This document shows, one piece after another, positions 34,330 through 45,724 of a DNA stretch of 64,000 nt. This DNA comes from Callorhinus ursinus. Taxonomy: Eukaryota > Chordata > Mammalia > Carnivora > Otariidae. Position 1 is the first letter of the stretch; every line of letters begins with the position of its first letter. A program made the translations under genes and the position numbers. The stretch is taken from positions 52,191,627-52,255,626 of the forward strand of contig NW_020312828.1 of NCBI RefSeq assembly GCF_003265705.1, read 5' to 3'. The notes beneath the pieces were generated by a model. It was not told the DNA's origin and did not search any database. It worked only from the letters and a program-made list of their open reading frames with translations.

Positions 34330-34570
34330 GTAAGCAAGGTGTAGGAAGATAGCAATGGATCAGGCATGGCTTCCACCCAGGGGAGCTCTCAATGCAGAAG
34401 GTGAGAAACAAGTATAATGCAATGTGGTCGAAGTAGTAAGTGACAGATGTACTTTATACTGCCGGCTCAGAAGAAGGAATACTTATTCTCTGGTCCTTGA
34501 AGTTCTATTTAAGCTTTAAAACCAGGGTGATGCTTGATTTGGATCTTGAAGATCGAGTAGGCATGGAAAT
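34330..34570 (-). mobile_element. L2 relic, antisense
   Basis: 'ggcatggcttccacccaggg' with 'gagctctcaatgcagaaggt' and 'gtataatgcaatgtggtcga' follow the L2 order of 'catggagcttacattct' and 'atgtgatggtgata'. 'ttggatcttgaagatcgagt' follows. It is diverged. Confidence 0.55.
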
Positions 34571-35167
34571 TACAAGTTCTTACAAATTATGAATACCTAC
34601 AAATTATAAGTGGTAACAAGTGGCAATGTAGGCCCATCATTTAGGGTTTTCTTAGGCCAATGCAAAGGTCAAATGTAGTTCAGTCAAATGAGCCACTGGA
34701 AGATGTCATTTTGAATTCCACATATGTAGCCTTTTCCCGACATTCCATCTAAGAAACACCAAACGTGTCACAGCTGGGAGGAGTGATACACCTTTAATAT
34801 CAAAGAAGTGAGACCTGCCCAGGCAGCAGACTCTGCTTGTGAGGCTTAAGCAGCACAATGAGAACTGATAAATGTTGGAGAAATGAACTTTCCATAATTC
34901 CACCAGTTCATCTCATGATCACTACCCTGCCAAGAAGCCTTTTTTGACATTTTTCCTAATTGCCTCTTCTTTTCCCCATGAAATTTAAATGCCACAGATG
35001 TACTTTATCTGTTCACGCACAGTCACAAACTACTCTAACATCTAAGGTTTGTTTCATGCTACGAGAACCGATTATTGCTCCGTTGGAGTTCGAAATGCCC
35101 CCACTGCTTATGTGGGCTTTAGAAGAGGATGTTAGCACAAAAAGTTTTGTCTCCTAGATTGCTTGGA
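34571..35167. other. unassigned sequence
   Basis: Part of it (34920-35150) has the texture of an old interspersed repeat, but I cannot name one. The 65-codon frames on each strand have no recognisable product. Confidence 0.4.
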
Positions 35168-35393
35168 GGCCAACATTTTTATTTTATTTTATTTTAAGAT
35201 TTGTTTATTTATTTTAGAGGGAGGGGGAGGGGCAGAAGGAGAGGGAGAGGCAGAATCTCAAGCGGACTCCATGGGCTGAGCGTAGAACCTGACTCGGGGT
35301 TTGATCCCATGACCCTGAGGTCATGACCTGAGCCCAAACCTAGATTCAGACGCTCAACTGACTGAGCCACCCAGACGTCCCGGCCAACATTTT
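35168..35393 (-). mobile_element. Can-SINE, antisense, with 12-bp target duplication
   Basis: The body is 35180-35381, flanked by 'ggccaacatttt' at 35168-35179 and 35382-35393. On + it opens with (TTTTA)n and 'agatttgtttatttatt', passes a GA-rich region and closes with 'ctgagccacccagacgtccc'. It has a young-type tail and moderately diverged centre. Confidence 0.96.
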
Positions 35394-37175
35394 AAGAGGG
35401 ATCTGTTTACATGCTTCAAGCATGTAAATTGCAGGACATGCAGTTGACTGATATCAAACCTTTTAATGTGACCTCAAACAACCATTCAAAGCAGTTTTGT
35501 TCAGATATGAAACCATTCTCAATTGCTGAAGTGTAGTTCCCCGGTGAAGATCATCACTGCCTCTTATTTCTCAGATTTTCTAACAACATATCATTTTGCT
35601 TTCACAGTATCATGGGTATAATTTAAAAAATAGAGAATAAAAATTCTTCAAATGGACACATCTCCTTTTTTTGGCCATAAATTTCCTCTGGCTAACCTCA
35701 ACTATACAAAATCCCAGCAACAAGCAGTTAGAGCAGTTCAAAGAACACACACACACTCACAAACTAAAAAAGAGGCATAATTTTAGTTGGCAAACACAAG
35801 CTGTGGCCAAAATTGTTATGTAAAGTGTAATGCTTCAGAAAATAGCCTACCCACAACTATGCATCATGGAGGCTGCTTACAAAAGAAAGTAGAGATTAGG
35901 GAAAAGGGGGAGGGGGAAGCCTCCCCAGGAAGAGAAAAGGGACAACTTCCAGGTTTGGAAAACTTACAGGGAAAGACATTTGGAAAGGAGATGGATTGAG
36001 GATCTGAGGAGCAAAGAGCTTTAGAGAATTCCCTAGGATACCCTGTAGACACATAAGGGGCCTCAACCAAATGCAGATGGAACCATGAGCTCCAGAAGAT
36101 GGATGTCCTGGAGACTGAAGCATAGACATCAGAAAAGCATGGACGGTACCAGAGAAAGACTTCCCCAGATTCTACCAGGTTGTCTGATCCCCTGCACCAG
36201 AATTTTGTAGCCTTCGGCAAAAGATTTGGCCAGCTCCATACATCAACCACTGAAATGACATGTTATTCAAACCGTTTGTTAAAAACTATAAAAACTGCTT
36301 TAAATATTTTAAAATAAAATTATTACAGATATTTTCCCCAGGAGCAATAGAAATTGGAATGAACAGTTGGGTAGGGATAGGTCTAGGTCACATTGCCATC
36401 CATGGCAGTGTTTACATAAAAACAATTCAGGTCAGAACAGCTTGAGCTGGGTCCATGAGCAAAACATGCCTCAGTGCTCTTCCTCTGCTTTGATTTTCCT
36501 CTTCCCCTGCGGGCCCCCCTACATCTCCCTTCTGCCCTCAGGTACCTGCCCTCTTCGCTCCTGGATGAGAGAAGAATTCCTATCTCAGACATACTGAGGT
36601 TGCTGATTTATAAACTTTCTGTTGGTCTGGGACTTAAAGTTCCCAAACTGCTGGCCCAAAATGATGACAGATGTACACAAATAAAATGCTCCATGGGAAA
36701 GAAATGTTGGAGCATCTAGGATCAACAAACTTAGACAGGCTTATCAACATGCTAACAAGCACTTGGTTCTTCAAGAAAGAGTATATGCAGTTTCCCAACA
36801 TATATTGGAAGGTAGTTCTAGATATGCTAAAATGCAACATTGTATTGTATCTTCACACTAACTACAAACTGATATTTGTCAACTGTAAATTTCCCTTTGA
36901 GGTTGGGAACAGTAATAACTCTTGGTGAGCAAAGATAACTCTCTGTGGTTACTTGGGATCAGAATTAATATTCAACTTATTAAATTTGACAAATTTTAAA
37001 AACTTAGCTTTTTTTTAGCCTTTTAATTCAACGTATGGTTTTTGACCTTTTCTCACTATATCTACTATTAACAATATGAAAATAAAATCACTTTTCCCTG
37101 CATCAAAATAGCAATCAATGAACTCAAACTGAATAGATGAAAGCTCCCTAAGCCGTCAATGATATTTAGTCACAT
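35394..37175. other. unique sequence
   Basis: A 23-bp hairpin with 11-bp arms lies at 35406-35428. The longest open frame is 128 codons on - (35864-36250). It overlaps frames on both strands and contains no domain or motif that I recognise, so I do not call a gene. There is no named repeat. Confidence 0.4.
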
Positions 37176-37408
37176 TCCTTTAAGTATTTTTTTTCAGTTT
37201 TTTTTAAAGATTTTATTTATTTATTTGACAAGAGAGACACAGTGAGAGAGGGAACACAAGCAGGGGGAGTGGGAGAGGGAGAAGCAGACTCCCCACTGAG
37301 CAGGTAGCCTGATGAGGGGCTCGATCCCAGGACCCTGGGATCATGACCTGAGCTGAAGGCAGACGCTTAATGACTGAGCCACCCAGGTGTCCCTCCTTTA
37401 AGAATTTT
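37176..37408 (-). mobile_element. Can-SINE, antisense, with 15-bp target duplication
   Basis: The body is 37191-37393. The flanks are 'tcctttaagtatttt' (37176-37190) and 'tcctttaagaatttt' (37394-37408), 14 of 15 identical. On + it opens with 'ttttttttaaagatttta', contains 'gatcatgacctgagctgaag' and closes with 'ctgagccacccaggtgtccc'. Confidence 0.97.
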
Positions 37409-37510
37409 AACTGAATTTATAAATTTAATAATTTGATTTGCTTAAGTGATTCAAATATATGACAGGGTACACTTATAACCTTAAGTCGTAAAACCTTTCT
37501 AAACCCTTAC

Positions 37511-37712
37511 AGCTAATATTTATGTAAGTGCTAACTCTATGCCAGATACTGTTCTAAGCTTTCTACATATATGAATTTATTTAATCCTCATATCAATCCC
37601 ATGAAATAGCTATTCTGATTTCTACTTTAAGGTCAAGAAATGTTGAGGTATTGAAATGATGAGTAACTTGTTCAAAGTCACACAGATAAGTGGCAGAGCC
37701 CTAATTAATTTG
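37511..37712 (-). mobile_element. MIR SINE, antisense, well preserved
   Basis: 'ctaactctatgccagatact', 'gttctaagctttctacatat', 'atttaatcctcatatcaatc', 'acttgttcaaagtcacacag' and 'ataagtggcagagccctaat' reproduce the inverted MIR core almost word for word. Confidence 0.92.
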
Positions 37713-38195
37713 AGACATTAAACTTATCAGTGTAATAAATCAAATTCTCTCAGGCATTCCAATACTCTCGACTAACTTATATTCTCTAATAACTTTCACT
37801 TAAAAATTGCAAAACTGATATGTCAGATTCTCTTAAATACACAAATACCTTAAATGACAAACACACATTATGAGGAATTTAACATAATTTTTTCTACTAA
37901 GGATTGAGTTTGATTTTTTTATTTCTATGTCCTCCTAGAGTTTAAAAGTCTCAAATAAAGAACAGTTACCTTGTCAGACACACTGAGGTTATCAATCCAT
38001 ACACTCAGGACCACAGTGTAGTTACTTCTCAGTTAGAAACCAGAACCTAGAACATGGAGCCTGGGAGAAAAAGCTTCCAGATAATCCTCCTAGAACCCCA
38101 GTTGGAGTGTTGGATCATTTATTTTAGTAGTGCCCATAGGGCATTTTGTTTGACCACAATGTAATCTACTTCTGAAATTATAATCTACTTCTTCT

Positions 38196-38196
<1 letters not shown>
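37713..38196. other. unique sequence
   Basis: No repeat or gene is recognised in this AT-rich interval. Confidence 0.45.

Positions 38197-38234
<38 letters not shown>
38197..38234 (+). repeat. (GT)n microsatellite, 38 bp
   Basis: Nineteen uninterrupted GT units. Confidence 0.98.
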
Positions 38235-38237
<3 letters not shown>

Positions 38238-38294
38238 GAACACTTGATTGGATTCTTGTGCTCCTTTTACTGTCTGGTTGAATTCTGTACCCTT

Positions 38295-38460
38295 TTCATG
38301 TTTTCCTTCTGGCAACAACTCTATAGTCCTCCTAATGATAAATTATTATCAGCAGTTTGCATATAAGGAAGATGAGGATCTGAGAATTAAATCGCTTTCC
38401 CAGAGTCCAGTAGCGGGCAGACAGCAGAACTGAGTTACAAGCCCAGGTCTTCTCCAGCAG
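38295..38460 (-). mobile_element. MIR SINE relic, antisense
   Basis: 'aggaagatgaggatctgaga', 'aaatcgctttcccagagtcc', 'agtagcgggcagacagcaga' and 'aagcccaggtcttctccagc' follow the inverted MIR 5' half. Confidence 0.75.
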
Positions 38461-38639
38461 AACCCACCACGTGTTTACTGTTTCGTAACTGGTTCCTTGT
38501 TTACCTGTTGTGGTTACTCAGGCCAAAATTCCCACTGGCCACGCAAAAGCTCTGTATCTCGTGTTGAAGTGGTGTTCTCTCAACTTCTTTCCTCTGTCTG
38601 TGCCTTTGAAAATATTCACAGTTACTGTTAGGTCATATA

Positions 38640-38765
38640 TTATCTCATCAGTGAGCCACAAAGTACTCACTGGGTCCCTGTCAGGGGTTTGGCACTGCTC
38701 TGGCACTAGGGATGCTGCAAGAATGAAATAATTTCTGCCATGAGAAGGGTTAGATTTGTTCAAAC
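38640..38765 (-). mobile_element. L2 3' fragment, antisense
   Basis: 'ggtttggcactgctctggca' with 'ctagggatgctgcaagaatg' and 'aaataatttctgccatgaga' parallels the L2 antisense end ('ggcactgttctaggcgctggggatacag'). Confidence 0.6.
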
Positions 38766-38779
38766 AGGTCCCTCACTGC

Positions 38780-39010
38780 TGTATTTGTTAGGTGTGTTCT
38801 TTTCTCCAAGTAACAGAAATCCAACTTAAATTAAATTTGAAGCAAATGGATTGATTTGTGTAATGGAAAACTCTATGAGCAGAGAGCCAAGCCTTCAGTG
38901 TGGCTGGGTCAGAGCCCCACGTGACGTCATAAAGTCTATCACTCTTGCTCCTACAATCTGTTTCCACATGTTCTCTGTCTCTATGTCTCAATTTGCTATG
39001 TTATGGGTTT
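38780..39010 (+). mobile_element. possible ancient repeat of unnamed family A
   Basis: 'caagtaacagaaatccaact', 'taatggaaaactctatgagc' and 'cttcagtgtggctgggtcag' recall the start of an old mammalian repeat. I see relatives of it near 53.2, 57.6 and 59.1 kb. Family membership is tentative and orientation nominal. It contains the overlapping E-box/CRE at 38918-38929. Confidence 0.4.
38918..38929. promoter_or_regulatory. overlapping E-box and full CRE
   Basis: The sequence reads cacgtgacgtca: a perfect CACGTG (38918-38923) shares two bases with a perfect palindromic CRE TGACGTCA (38922-38929). Such sites bind bHLH-ZIP factors (USF, MITF/TFE) and CREB/ATF respectively. Whether the site is used is unknown, since no promoter is visible nearby. 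Confidence 0.5.
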
Positions 39011-39424
39011 TCCCCTGATTTTTCCGGCTGCTGACTACTTTGTTCATGTGGCAAATGAAAATAGCTACAAATCTCCTCATTTGCATTTTCCTCTCATCTT
39101 GTGATTTAAGAAAAAACAAGAGCATCTCTTCCAAAGCTCTTGGAGAAGAAATCTTGGGAAGAACATTAATTGACTCAGTTTGCGCCACACGCACATGTCT
39201 GAATGAATCATGGCAACCAGGGGTATGAAGAGGCGTGGGACATGAGTCCTGGAGTGGAACCACTCCCATGTAAGTCACTTGGAATGGTGAGGGGTGGTTA
39301 TTTAAAGGAAAGATGGTGGGCAGACAAACCTCCTGGACCACATGTGTATTTTTTCTCTCTACCTTTCTGTTAACTTGGAGAAAGTTCTTCTTTAGGAGAT
39401 CCCTCCCTTCTTCCCTTCTTCAGT
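39011..39424. other. unassigned sequence
   Basis: A 117-codon open frame on - (38988-39341) and a 62-codon frame on + (39040-39228) overlap each other. Neither shows a motif that I recognise. No repeat is named. Confidence 0.4.
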
Positions 39425-39935
39425 AGATTTTGTGTGTCTATTATGTGCTAGTTATTGTTAAGAGACAAGAAGAACACATAAGCTTCTAGGAAGCTTACTG
39501 TACCAGCAAGGCAGATAGACAACAAATGACTAGTTAATTATTTAGTTTATTAATTTCAACTGTGATAAAGTTAAGAAGCAGAAGTACGGGATGTTAACAC
39601 AGTGTATAGTGAGAAAGTAGTCTGGCTTAAAAGTTTAGAGAAGACTTTCCTGAGGAAAGTATGATTGAGATATTTATTGGGATCTAAATGAAAAATAGTA
39701 GTTAACTGGAAAAAAAAAGGAATGAAGATCAGGCCAGGGATAGGGAAAGTGGTAAAGACTCTGAGGTGGGCAGGAATGGTAATTAGACAACAAAGAGGCT
39801 AGTCTGACTGGGCTGCACTGAACATGGGGGAGAGAAACAAGAGATGGAGCTGGGCTTGAGAGGAGACACAAGGAGCCACATCATGCAAGGTCTTGAAAAA
39901 TCATGGCAAAGTCTGATTTAGAGAGACAATACTCT
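39425..39935 (-). mobile_element. L2 LINE relic, antisense
   Basis: 'tgtctattatgtgctagtta', 'gaagcttactgtaccagcaa', 'gatcaggccagggataggga', 'caacaaagaggctagtctga', 'gagccacatcatgcaaggtc' and 'ttgaaaaatcatggcaaagt' run in L2 antisense order over about 500 bp. Confidence 0.85.
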
Positions 39936-40309
39936 ATAACTTCATTTACTGAGGTTGTGTAACCCAAAGGAATAAAATTAATAGTAAGAATTCTGGCCAT
40001 TAGACATGTGCCCAGGGAAGACAACAACATGTCAGGATATTTGAGGGCACCCGGGTCTTACAAACTTTCACAAATTACTCTGTGTCACTGGCAGCTGACC
40101 CTGCCCAGGGCTATGGTTAGACCAGAAAGAGAGTCACTGCTGAGTGATTCTGCCATAAGAATTCCTCAGCCCAGAGCACATTCAAATTAGTTCATAAGGA
40201 TGAATGACTCTGGTGAGTATATTTTAAAACTGTCCTGAAATATAAAGGCTGTCCTGCATCTGATTTGGGAAAAAGTAAAACTGCCCAGAACTATGTTCAT
40301 TCAGCCCTT
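39936..40309. other. unique sequence
   Basis: No repeat, exon or RNA gene is recognised. Confidence 0.4.
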
Positions 40310-40625
40310 TGTCTTCAATCCATTGCCAAGTTAACATCTATTCATCACTGAGTATAAGTTCAACTATCACTTCCTTTGAGAGTCTTCCCTGAAGTCCAGT
40401 CTGGATTAAAATTCATCTGCTACATACTCTACTATAGTTCTCTTGCATGATTCTCATAGTTACTAATTATGCATTTGTGTGATACTATTTTACAACTATG
40501 AGGTTGTAATAATAACTCATCCCATTAGACTGTAAGTGCCATGTGTAAGGACTATATCCTCCAATGTGTGGTCCAATGCTAAGCACATAGTAGGTTATCA
40601 AGAACAATTCACGAATAAATGAATA
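40310..40625 (+). mobile_element. L2 LINE 3' relic, sense
   Basis: 'ttgagagtcttccctgaagt', 'catcccattagactgtaagt', 'atcctccaatgtgtggtcca' and 'gctaagcacatagtaggtta' followed by 'aataaatgaa' are the final 300 bp of L2 in order. Confidence 0.88.
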
Positions 40626-40689
40626 ATCTCAATTTTTCCTATTTGTATTTAATCTTTCAGATTTAGTCTTAAATCTGGTGATAGTCTAA

Positions 40690-40765
40690 GATTATGCTTG
40701 GTCTCCAGTTGACTTGCTCATAATGGGCTCTCAGTAGTATTTGCTGGAAGGAATTAAATGAAGAA
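40690..40765 (+). mobile_element. second short L2 or MIR 3' end, sense
   Basis: 'atgggctctcagtagtattt' with 'gctggaaggaattaaatgaa' matches a degraded 'ggtgctcaataaatatttgttgaa' end. It lies 65 bp after the first L2 copy and could be a partial duplicate. Confidence 0.45.
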
Positions 40766-42149
40766 AAATAAATCAAGGCTGTTTTCAGAATGCCTGAGCC
40801 ATGTATCTTTCTACATATAATTTGATTAAGAGATCAAAAGCACAGAACTATCCAAGTAATCTTCTTTTGAATTCCTCTCTTTGTAGAGCCACACATTCAC
40901 GACCTTTGTTCCTGTCTCTGAATCCCTCTATCAGAAAAATGCCTGTTGCTGCAACCCCGGAGGGGGACGAGACACAAGGAAGAGGGACAGAACCTCTGGG
41001 CCAAATAGCAACCTCATCTCATTCCGCAAATACTGTGATATTTGTGATATTCTATGGCTCAGCTCTTGTCTGTAAAGATCTTCTTAGACATTTTTATTTA
41101 TTAACTGTTCAGTGTTTAAATGCTTGTCAATGGAGGAGTATTAAGCATGTGTGTGCGTGCACACACATGCGTGCACACACACACACGCAGTTCTCATTTG
41201 CTGAAAATGTCTCTCATTTTTAGTTCCTGTGCTTAACCATAACCCTGACGATTTTATGTTGCCCTTTAACTTTCAGTTTCCTCCTGAATAAACAACATGT
41301 CCAGGCCTCCAGCAGTAGCTGGATAGAACTGCTCTGTGCCATGAGCAGTGAGATGTCAGTGATACAAAAATATTCAAGGCATTTTGACTTGTAACTGTTG
41401 TACGATTCTAGAAGGGGAATCTTGAAGATGAGTTGACATAGCTCCATCTGCAAACATCCCACCGGATGTTTTCTTAAGCATTCTGAACAAAGTTCAACTG
41501 CCCTTTGGGAGAGAACACACATTTCTTCCTAATTTATAATTTTTGGAATGATACCAACCAAAAAAATCTGAAGAGTTCATTAGAGGAAAAAATGTCCAAA
41601 TATAACAATACGTTACTTGCCCATTATTCCATAGAATTATATAGTTCTTTTTAAGTATCTCAGCAATCAAATACTACCATTCCTTGAGGAAGGCAGGAAA
41701 CACTGGACCAATTTTGTAGCCATTCTTGAAGAAACAGGAAGGCTTTACTCTTCTGAGGTTAAGAACCTTCCTGGATGAAGGTTAACTTCTTGGAGAATGT
41801 GTTAAATTTTTCAGATCATGCAAAAAAAAAAAAAACCCAAAACAAAAAAAAAAACCCAGATTATGCTTAAGAAGCAATGCAATGCATTGCAAATTTTAGC
41901 TCTGCACAATAACAGCAGAATTCAAAGTGATTACATAAACTTTTATTTTTTTCAAATACAGGTTTTCTTGTGTAGTTTTTTAAAAGATGAAGGACCTAGT
42001 GATTTAGAAAACCTGTAATATTCATGTAACCCAGCATGGAAAATATTTATGCCTCATTTAATTACTTTTGCCAATTTACCTTATTTTTCTTTAGGCCACT
42101 GCAGACCAGAAATGAAATAATTGACTTTATTAATATATCCACCCATAGT
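40766..42149. other. unique sequence with A-rich and CA-rich patches
   Basis: The 140-codon open frame on + (40801-41223) runs through the CA-rich tract at 41146-41189, which supplies its His/Thr repeat. It has no recognisable domain. An A-rich (A14, A11) stretch lies at 41821-41858. Confidence 0.4.
41146..41189. repeat. 44-bp strictly alternating purine-pyrimidine tract
   Basis: CA, TG and CG steps alternate without a single break ('catgtgtgtgcgtgcacaca' at the left end). It contains CpG steps, the classical Z-DNA-prone composition. Confidence 0.95.
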
Positions 42150-44710
42150 GAAGGAAAATTCCTTTTGATTTATGATCTCATCAACAGTTGGTCCAACATT
42201 TAAAATTTTTGCAAATTGGGTTAGTGTGAAATGTTATTTCCCTATTAGCAAAGTTGAATAATTTTTTCACATTTCTATTGGTCATCTATGTTTCCAGTGA
42301 AATGTCTGTCCATGACTTTGCATGTTTTCTTTCTGTCTTTTCCTTATATACTGGTAGAAGTATTTGCAGCTTATATAGAGTCTTGTTTAAGAAATTCTTC
42401 CCTAAATACAGCTTATAAAATTATTCTCATATTTTCCAAAAGTTTTATGTTTTGTCTTTCAGATTTCAGTCCTGATTTAATACATTTGGAATTGTTTGTA
42501 CATTGGGAGGTAAAGATCCATATCCATTTCCCCCATACAGATATTTGTTTAAATACAACGTACTCATAGTCTTTCTTTTTCCCATTTATCTGCAATGTAT
42601 CTCTGCCCTGTACTTGTTTCCATGGATTTCATGTCATTTTTGAGCCCTCTATTCGGTTTCATTAGAAAATGTGTTCAGTGTTCTACTATCACCTTGTCTT
42701 ATTCACTATAGCTTTAAAAATTTTTGACATTTAATAAGTCATTTCCCTCTAGCTAATTCCTCAGGAATGTTTTAGCTCTTCTTGGCCCTTTTCATATTCG
42801 ATATTCATCAAAGAAAAGTCCTATTGCATTTTCACTGGATCCACACAAATTTATAGAATCAAATAGAATTAAAATTAAATTCCGTAGGCTATTGTGTCCT
42901 ATCCATAACCATGTTATATCTTTCCATTTATGTAAGCCTTCCTAAAAACCATTTTTTTTTTAAGATTTTATTTATTTATTTGAGAGAGAGAGAGAATGAG
43001 AGAGAGAGAGCACGAGAGGGAAGAGGGTCAGAGGGAGAAGCAGACTCCCTGCCAAGCAGGGAGCCCGATGCGGGACTTGATCCCGGGACTCCAGGATCAT
43101 GACCTGAGCCGAAGGCAGTCGCTTAACCAACTGAGCCACCCAGGCGCCCCCCTAAAAACCATTTTTAAAAGTTTGATAAATTTCTCCAAAATAGTCTTCG
43201 AGATCATTTACTAGATTTATTCCTAGGTGCTTTATATTTTCAGTTGTTATTGCAAGTAGTTTTTTTTTAATAATTCTTGTCTAAAATTTTCTTTCTGGTA
43301 TAAAGAACTACAGTGGACTCCTGTAATAATTATATATCAGTCTGCAAAAATCTCCAATTTATAATTTGTCCACTTAGAATTCTGGGTTTTCTGTGTATAT
43401 AATCATAGAATCTGAAAAGAAAATACTATCATTTATTCCTTTCAAATCCTTATACATTTAATTTGTTTTATATTCTTGTGTAGTCCAAATGATCTTTCTT
43501 TGTTAATAAAAAGACATGTTTTCTTGGTTTTGTTTGGTAGTAATGTGAACCAAAATATGAAGGCCATGATATGGTATTTGGAAGAAAAATTTGAGTCATG
43601 GATCAAAGTTATTACATTGTTGTAGAATTACTCAGGGTTCTTTTTTAATATTTTATATTTTATGACAATTTTTGTATTTTTTAAGTCTAGGAATTTGTTT
43701 ATTTCAGCTAAATTTTCAATATTTTGACAAAAGTTGTTTATAATATCTTTTATATCTTTGCTTCATCTCTAACTATGCCACCTCTAATTTATTATTACAA
43801 AATAATGACAGTTTTAAGTACTTTAAATTTTTCAATATTATTTCTTCTTTGGCACATAAGTATTAATATTTTAAAGGTTTATTTTCTTTTTTATGATTTC
43901 TAAAACTGGATTTAGATAACTATGTCTATATTTAAAGATCTTTGAAATTTGTTTTGAAATGCTATATGGGCTTGTAAATTATATGTATATAAAATATAGT
44001 AATTATATATCATTCTTGCTAAAATATATATACTTTATTTATGTTGGCAAAGAATATATATTTGCAATGGTAGGATCTAGTGTTCTGCATATGTCTATTA
44101 AATCAGTCTTGTGTGTTCAAATTTGTTACAGCCTTAACAATGTCTTGTATATGCTTTTCTATCAATATTGAGAAATATTAAAATGTCCAATATTTACAGT
44201 GATTTGTCAATTTTTTTATGTGGCTATATTAATACTTTCTCTTTGTATATCTCTTTATATTTATAAAGTTTAATCATAAGCACATTAACTTAGAGCTGTT
44301 ATGTCACCCTTATAAATTAAATATTTACCATTATGTGATGACCTTCTTTATCATTAGTATTGCTTTTTGCCTTAAAATTGATTTTCTGTTATTAATATAG
44401 CTAAAGTAGCCCTGTTTTGATTTACATTGACATAGCATATATTTTTTATTTTTTAACTTGTTTCTTGTAAATAATACAAAATTAGATATTATGTGTTATT
44501 CAGTTTAACAATCTTTGATTTTCAAGAAGAAATTTCACTGACATATGTCATATGTCATATCATTACTGATATATTTGGATTAACTTCTATCATATCATAG
44601 TCTAATTTTTTTCTTGCCTTTTTTGGATTGAGGTATTTTCTTTTTCCACCATTTTATATTTTCTCTGATAGTTTAGAGATATAAATGTCATATCTTTACA
44701 GGCTAACCGG
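42150..44710 (-). mobile_element. long old L1 relic (ORF2 and 3' region), antisense, with nested Can-SINE
   Basis: On the + strand the words follow an L1M copy read backwards: 'tctattggtcatctatgttt', 'tttaagaaattcttccctaa', 'tcactatagctttaaaaatt', 'atttattcctaggtgcttta', 'gggttttctgtgtatataat', 'tctgcatatgtctattaaat' and 'accattatgtgatgaccttc'. These parts encode ORF2 (endonuclease and reverse transcriptase) in active L1. Here stops and indels have destroyed the frame. The Can-SINE at 42957-43150 splits it. Confidence 0.88.
42941..43166 (-). mobile_element. Can-SINE, antisense, nested in L1, with 16-bp target duplication
   Basis: The body is 42957-43150, flanked by identical 'cctaaaaaccattttt' at 42941-42956 and 43151-43166. 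It opens with 'ttttaagattttatttattt' and a GA tract, contains 'tgacctgagccgaaggcagt' and closes 'tgagccacccaggcgccccc'. It is a young caniform subtype close to consensus. Open frames at 42911-43214 are SINE sequence. Confidence 0.98.
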
Positions 44711-45724
44711 ATTTTGGCATAGTCAAGTTTTGTCTCTGGCAGGACACCTATGCATTAATTTACTGAACAAGCCCTCTGTTTGCTACTTTGCTCTCAGCTG
44801 CAGTGAAAAGGATCTCTCTCTTGTGGTATAGGCTTCCCAAGGGCAAATTCCAGAATGGTGATTTGTGTATTTTATGTTCCAATGTCGGGGTTAGAAGGAG
44901 TGAAAGCCTCTTACATTCTACGGCTGCTGAAAATTAATTTGAACACATCAAAAACACCATCACAGATGGTGTTGGGTAAGCCACCAGTGGAAAACTAACA
45001 TTTCCTGGTAAATTTTGGTTAAAAATCTATTGGCTTAGAATGAAGTTGGGAAAGTGGATCTAGATGAGCAGAAAAGGAGTGTCAGGTTCAGCTGATGACA
45101 TTTTCCTAACCCTTCCTTGAGAAAGTCATGCATGTGTGTGGTTAGTGAGGAGCTCCTGGCTTTTGAAAGAAATCTGTATTTGGTGCAGAATTCCTGCTGG
45201 TTGAGTTCACTCTACACCTGCTCAGCTTAATGGATATTTTCAATGCTTTCTTCACTGTATTGTGCTCTGGGGTTAGAAACCTGGGCTTGAGGATTTGATT
45301 GTTGATGTGTGCAGCCATTTAATATTTTGCTGGACTTGTCTCATCTGTTGCTGGCAGAACTCAGCTAGAAAGCTAGGCTCTAAATTCTAAAGAGAAGGTA
45401 ATGCAAGAGCCAGCTTTAAATGTTCTTTGGAGATTTTTTTAAAAGACATTTATATGTAATTTTCTGTATTGCTAAAATACACATTTCAAATGTAAATGGG
45501 GACATGGCTAAAATCATCACTAATTATTGGGATTTTAGCCTATTTTTATGTCAACTTTAGAACATGCCCTGGGGTAGTATCTAGTCCTCATAACAATGTA
45601 CTTGACTGTAATTATCTAATTTAGAGGATGCCTAAAAAATAAAAGCTAGACCAATATCCTTCAATACACAGTGATTAAGTCATTTTTTATACTTAACTCA
45701 TACTTCTTTCTTTTTGGGGGGTAT
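44711..45724. other. unique island between two L1 relics, candidate conserved non-coding
   Basis: 44740-45420 has no repeat words, balanced composition and no open frame. 'tctacggctgctgaaaatta' followed by 'atttgaacacatcaaaaaca' (near 44920-44955) and 'tcagcttaatggatattttc' are typical of its texture. A regulatory role is inference. Confidence 0.3.

Noticed and set aside
35864..36250. 128-codon minus-strand frame
   Set aside because: It overlaps other frames on both strands and is the complement of a purine-rich stretch. It carries no motif that I can support.
40801..41223. 140-codon open frame on the plus strand
   Set aside because: Its C-terminal His/Thr/Cys/Ala-rich part is translated from the CA/TG alternating tract, the rest shows no recognisable motif, and no Kozak or splice evidence supports it.
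42996..43102. Arg/Glu-rich open frame
   Set aside because: It is a translation of the GA-rich region of the antisense Can-SINE.
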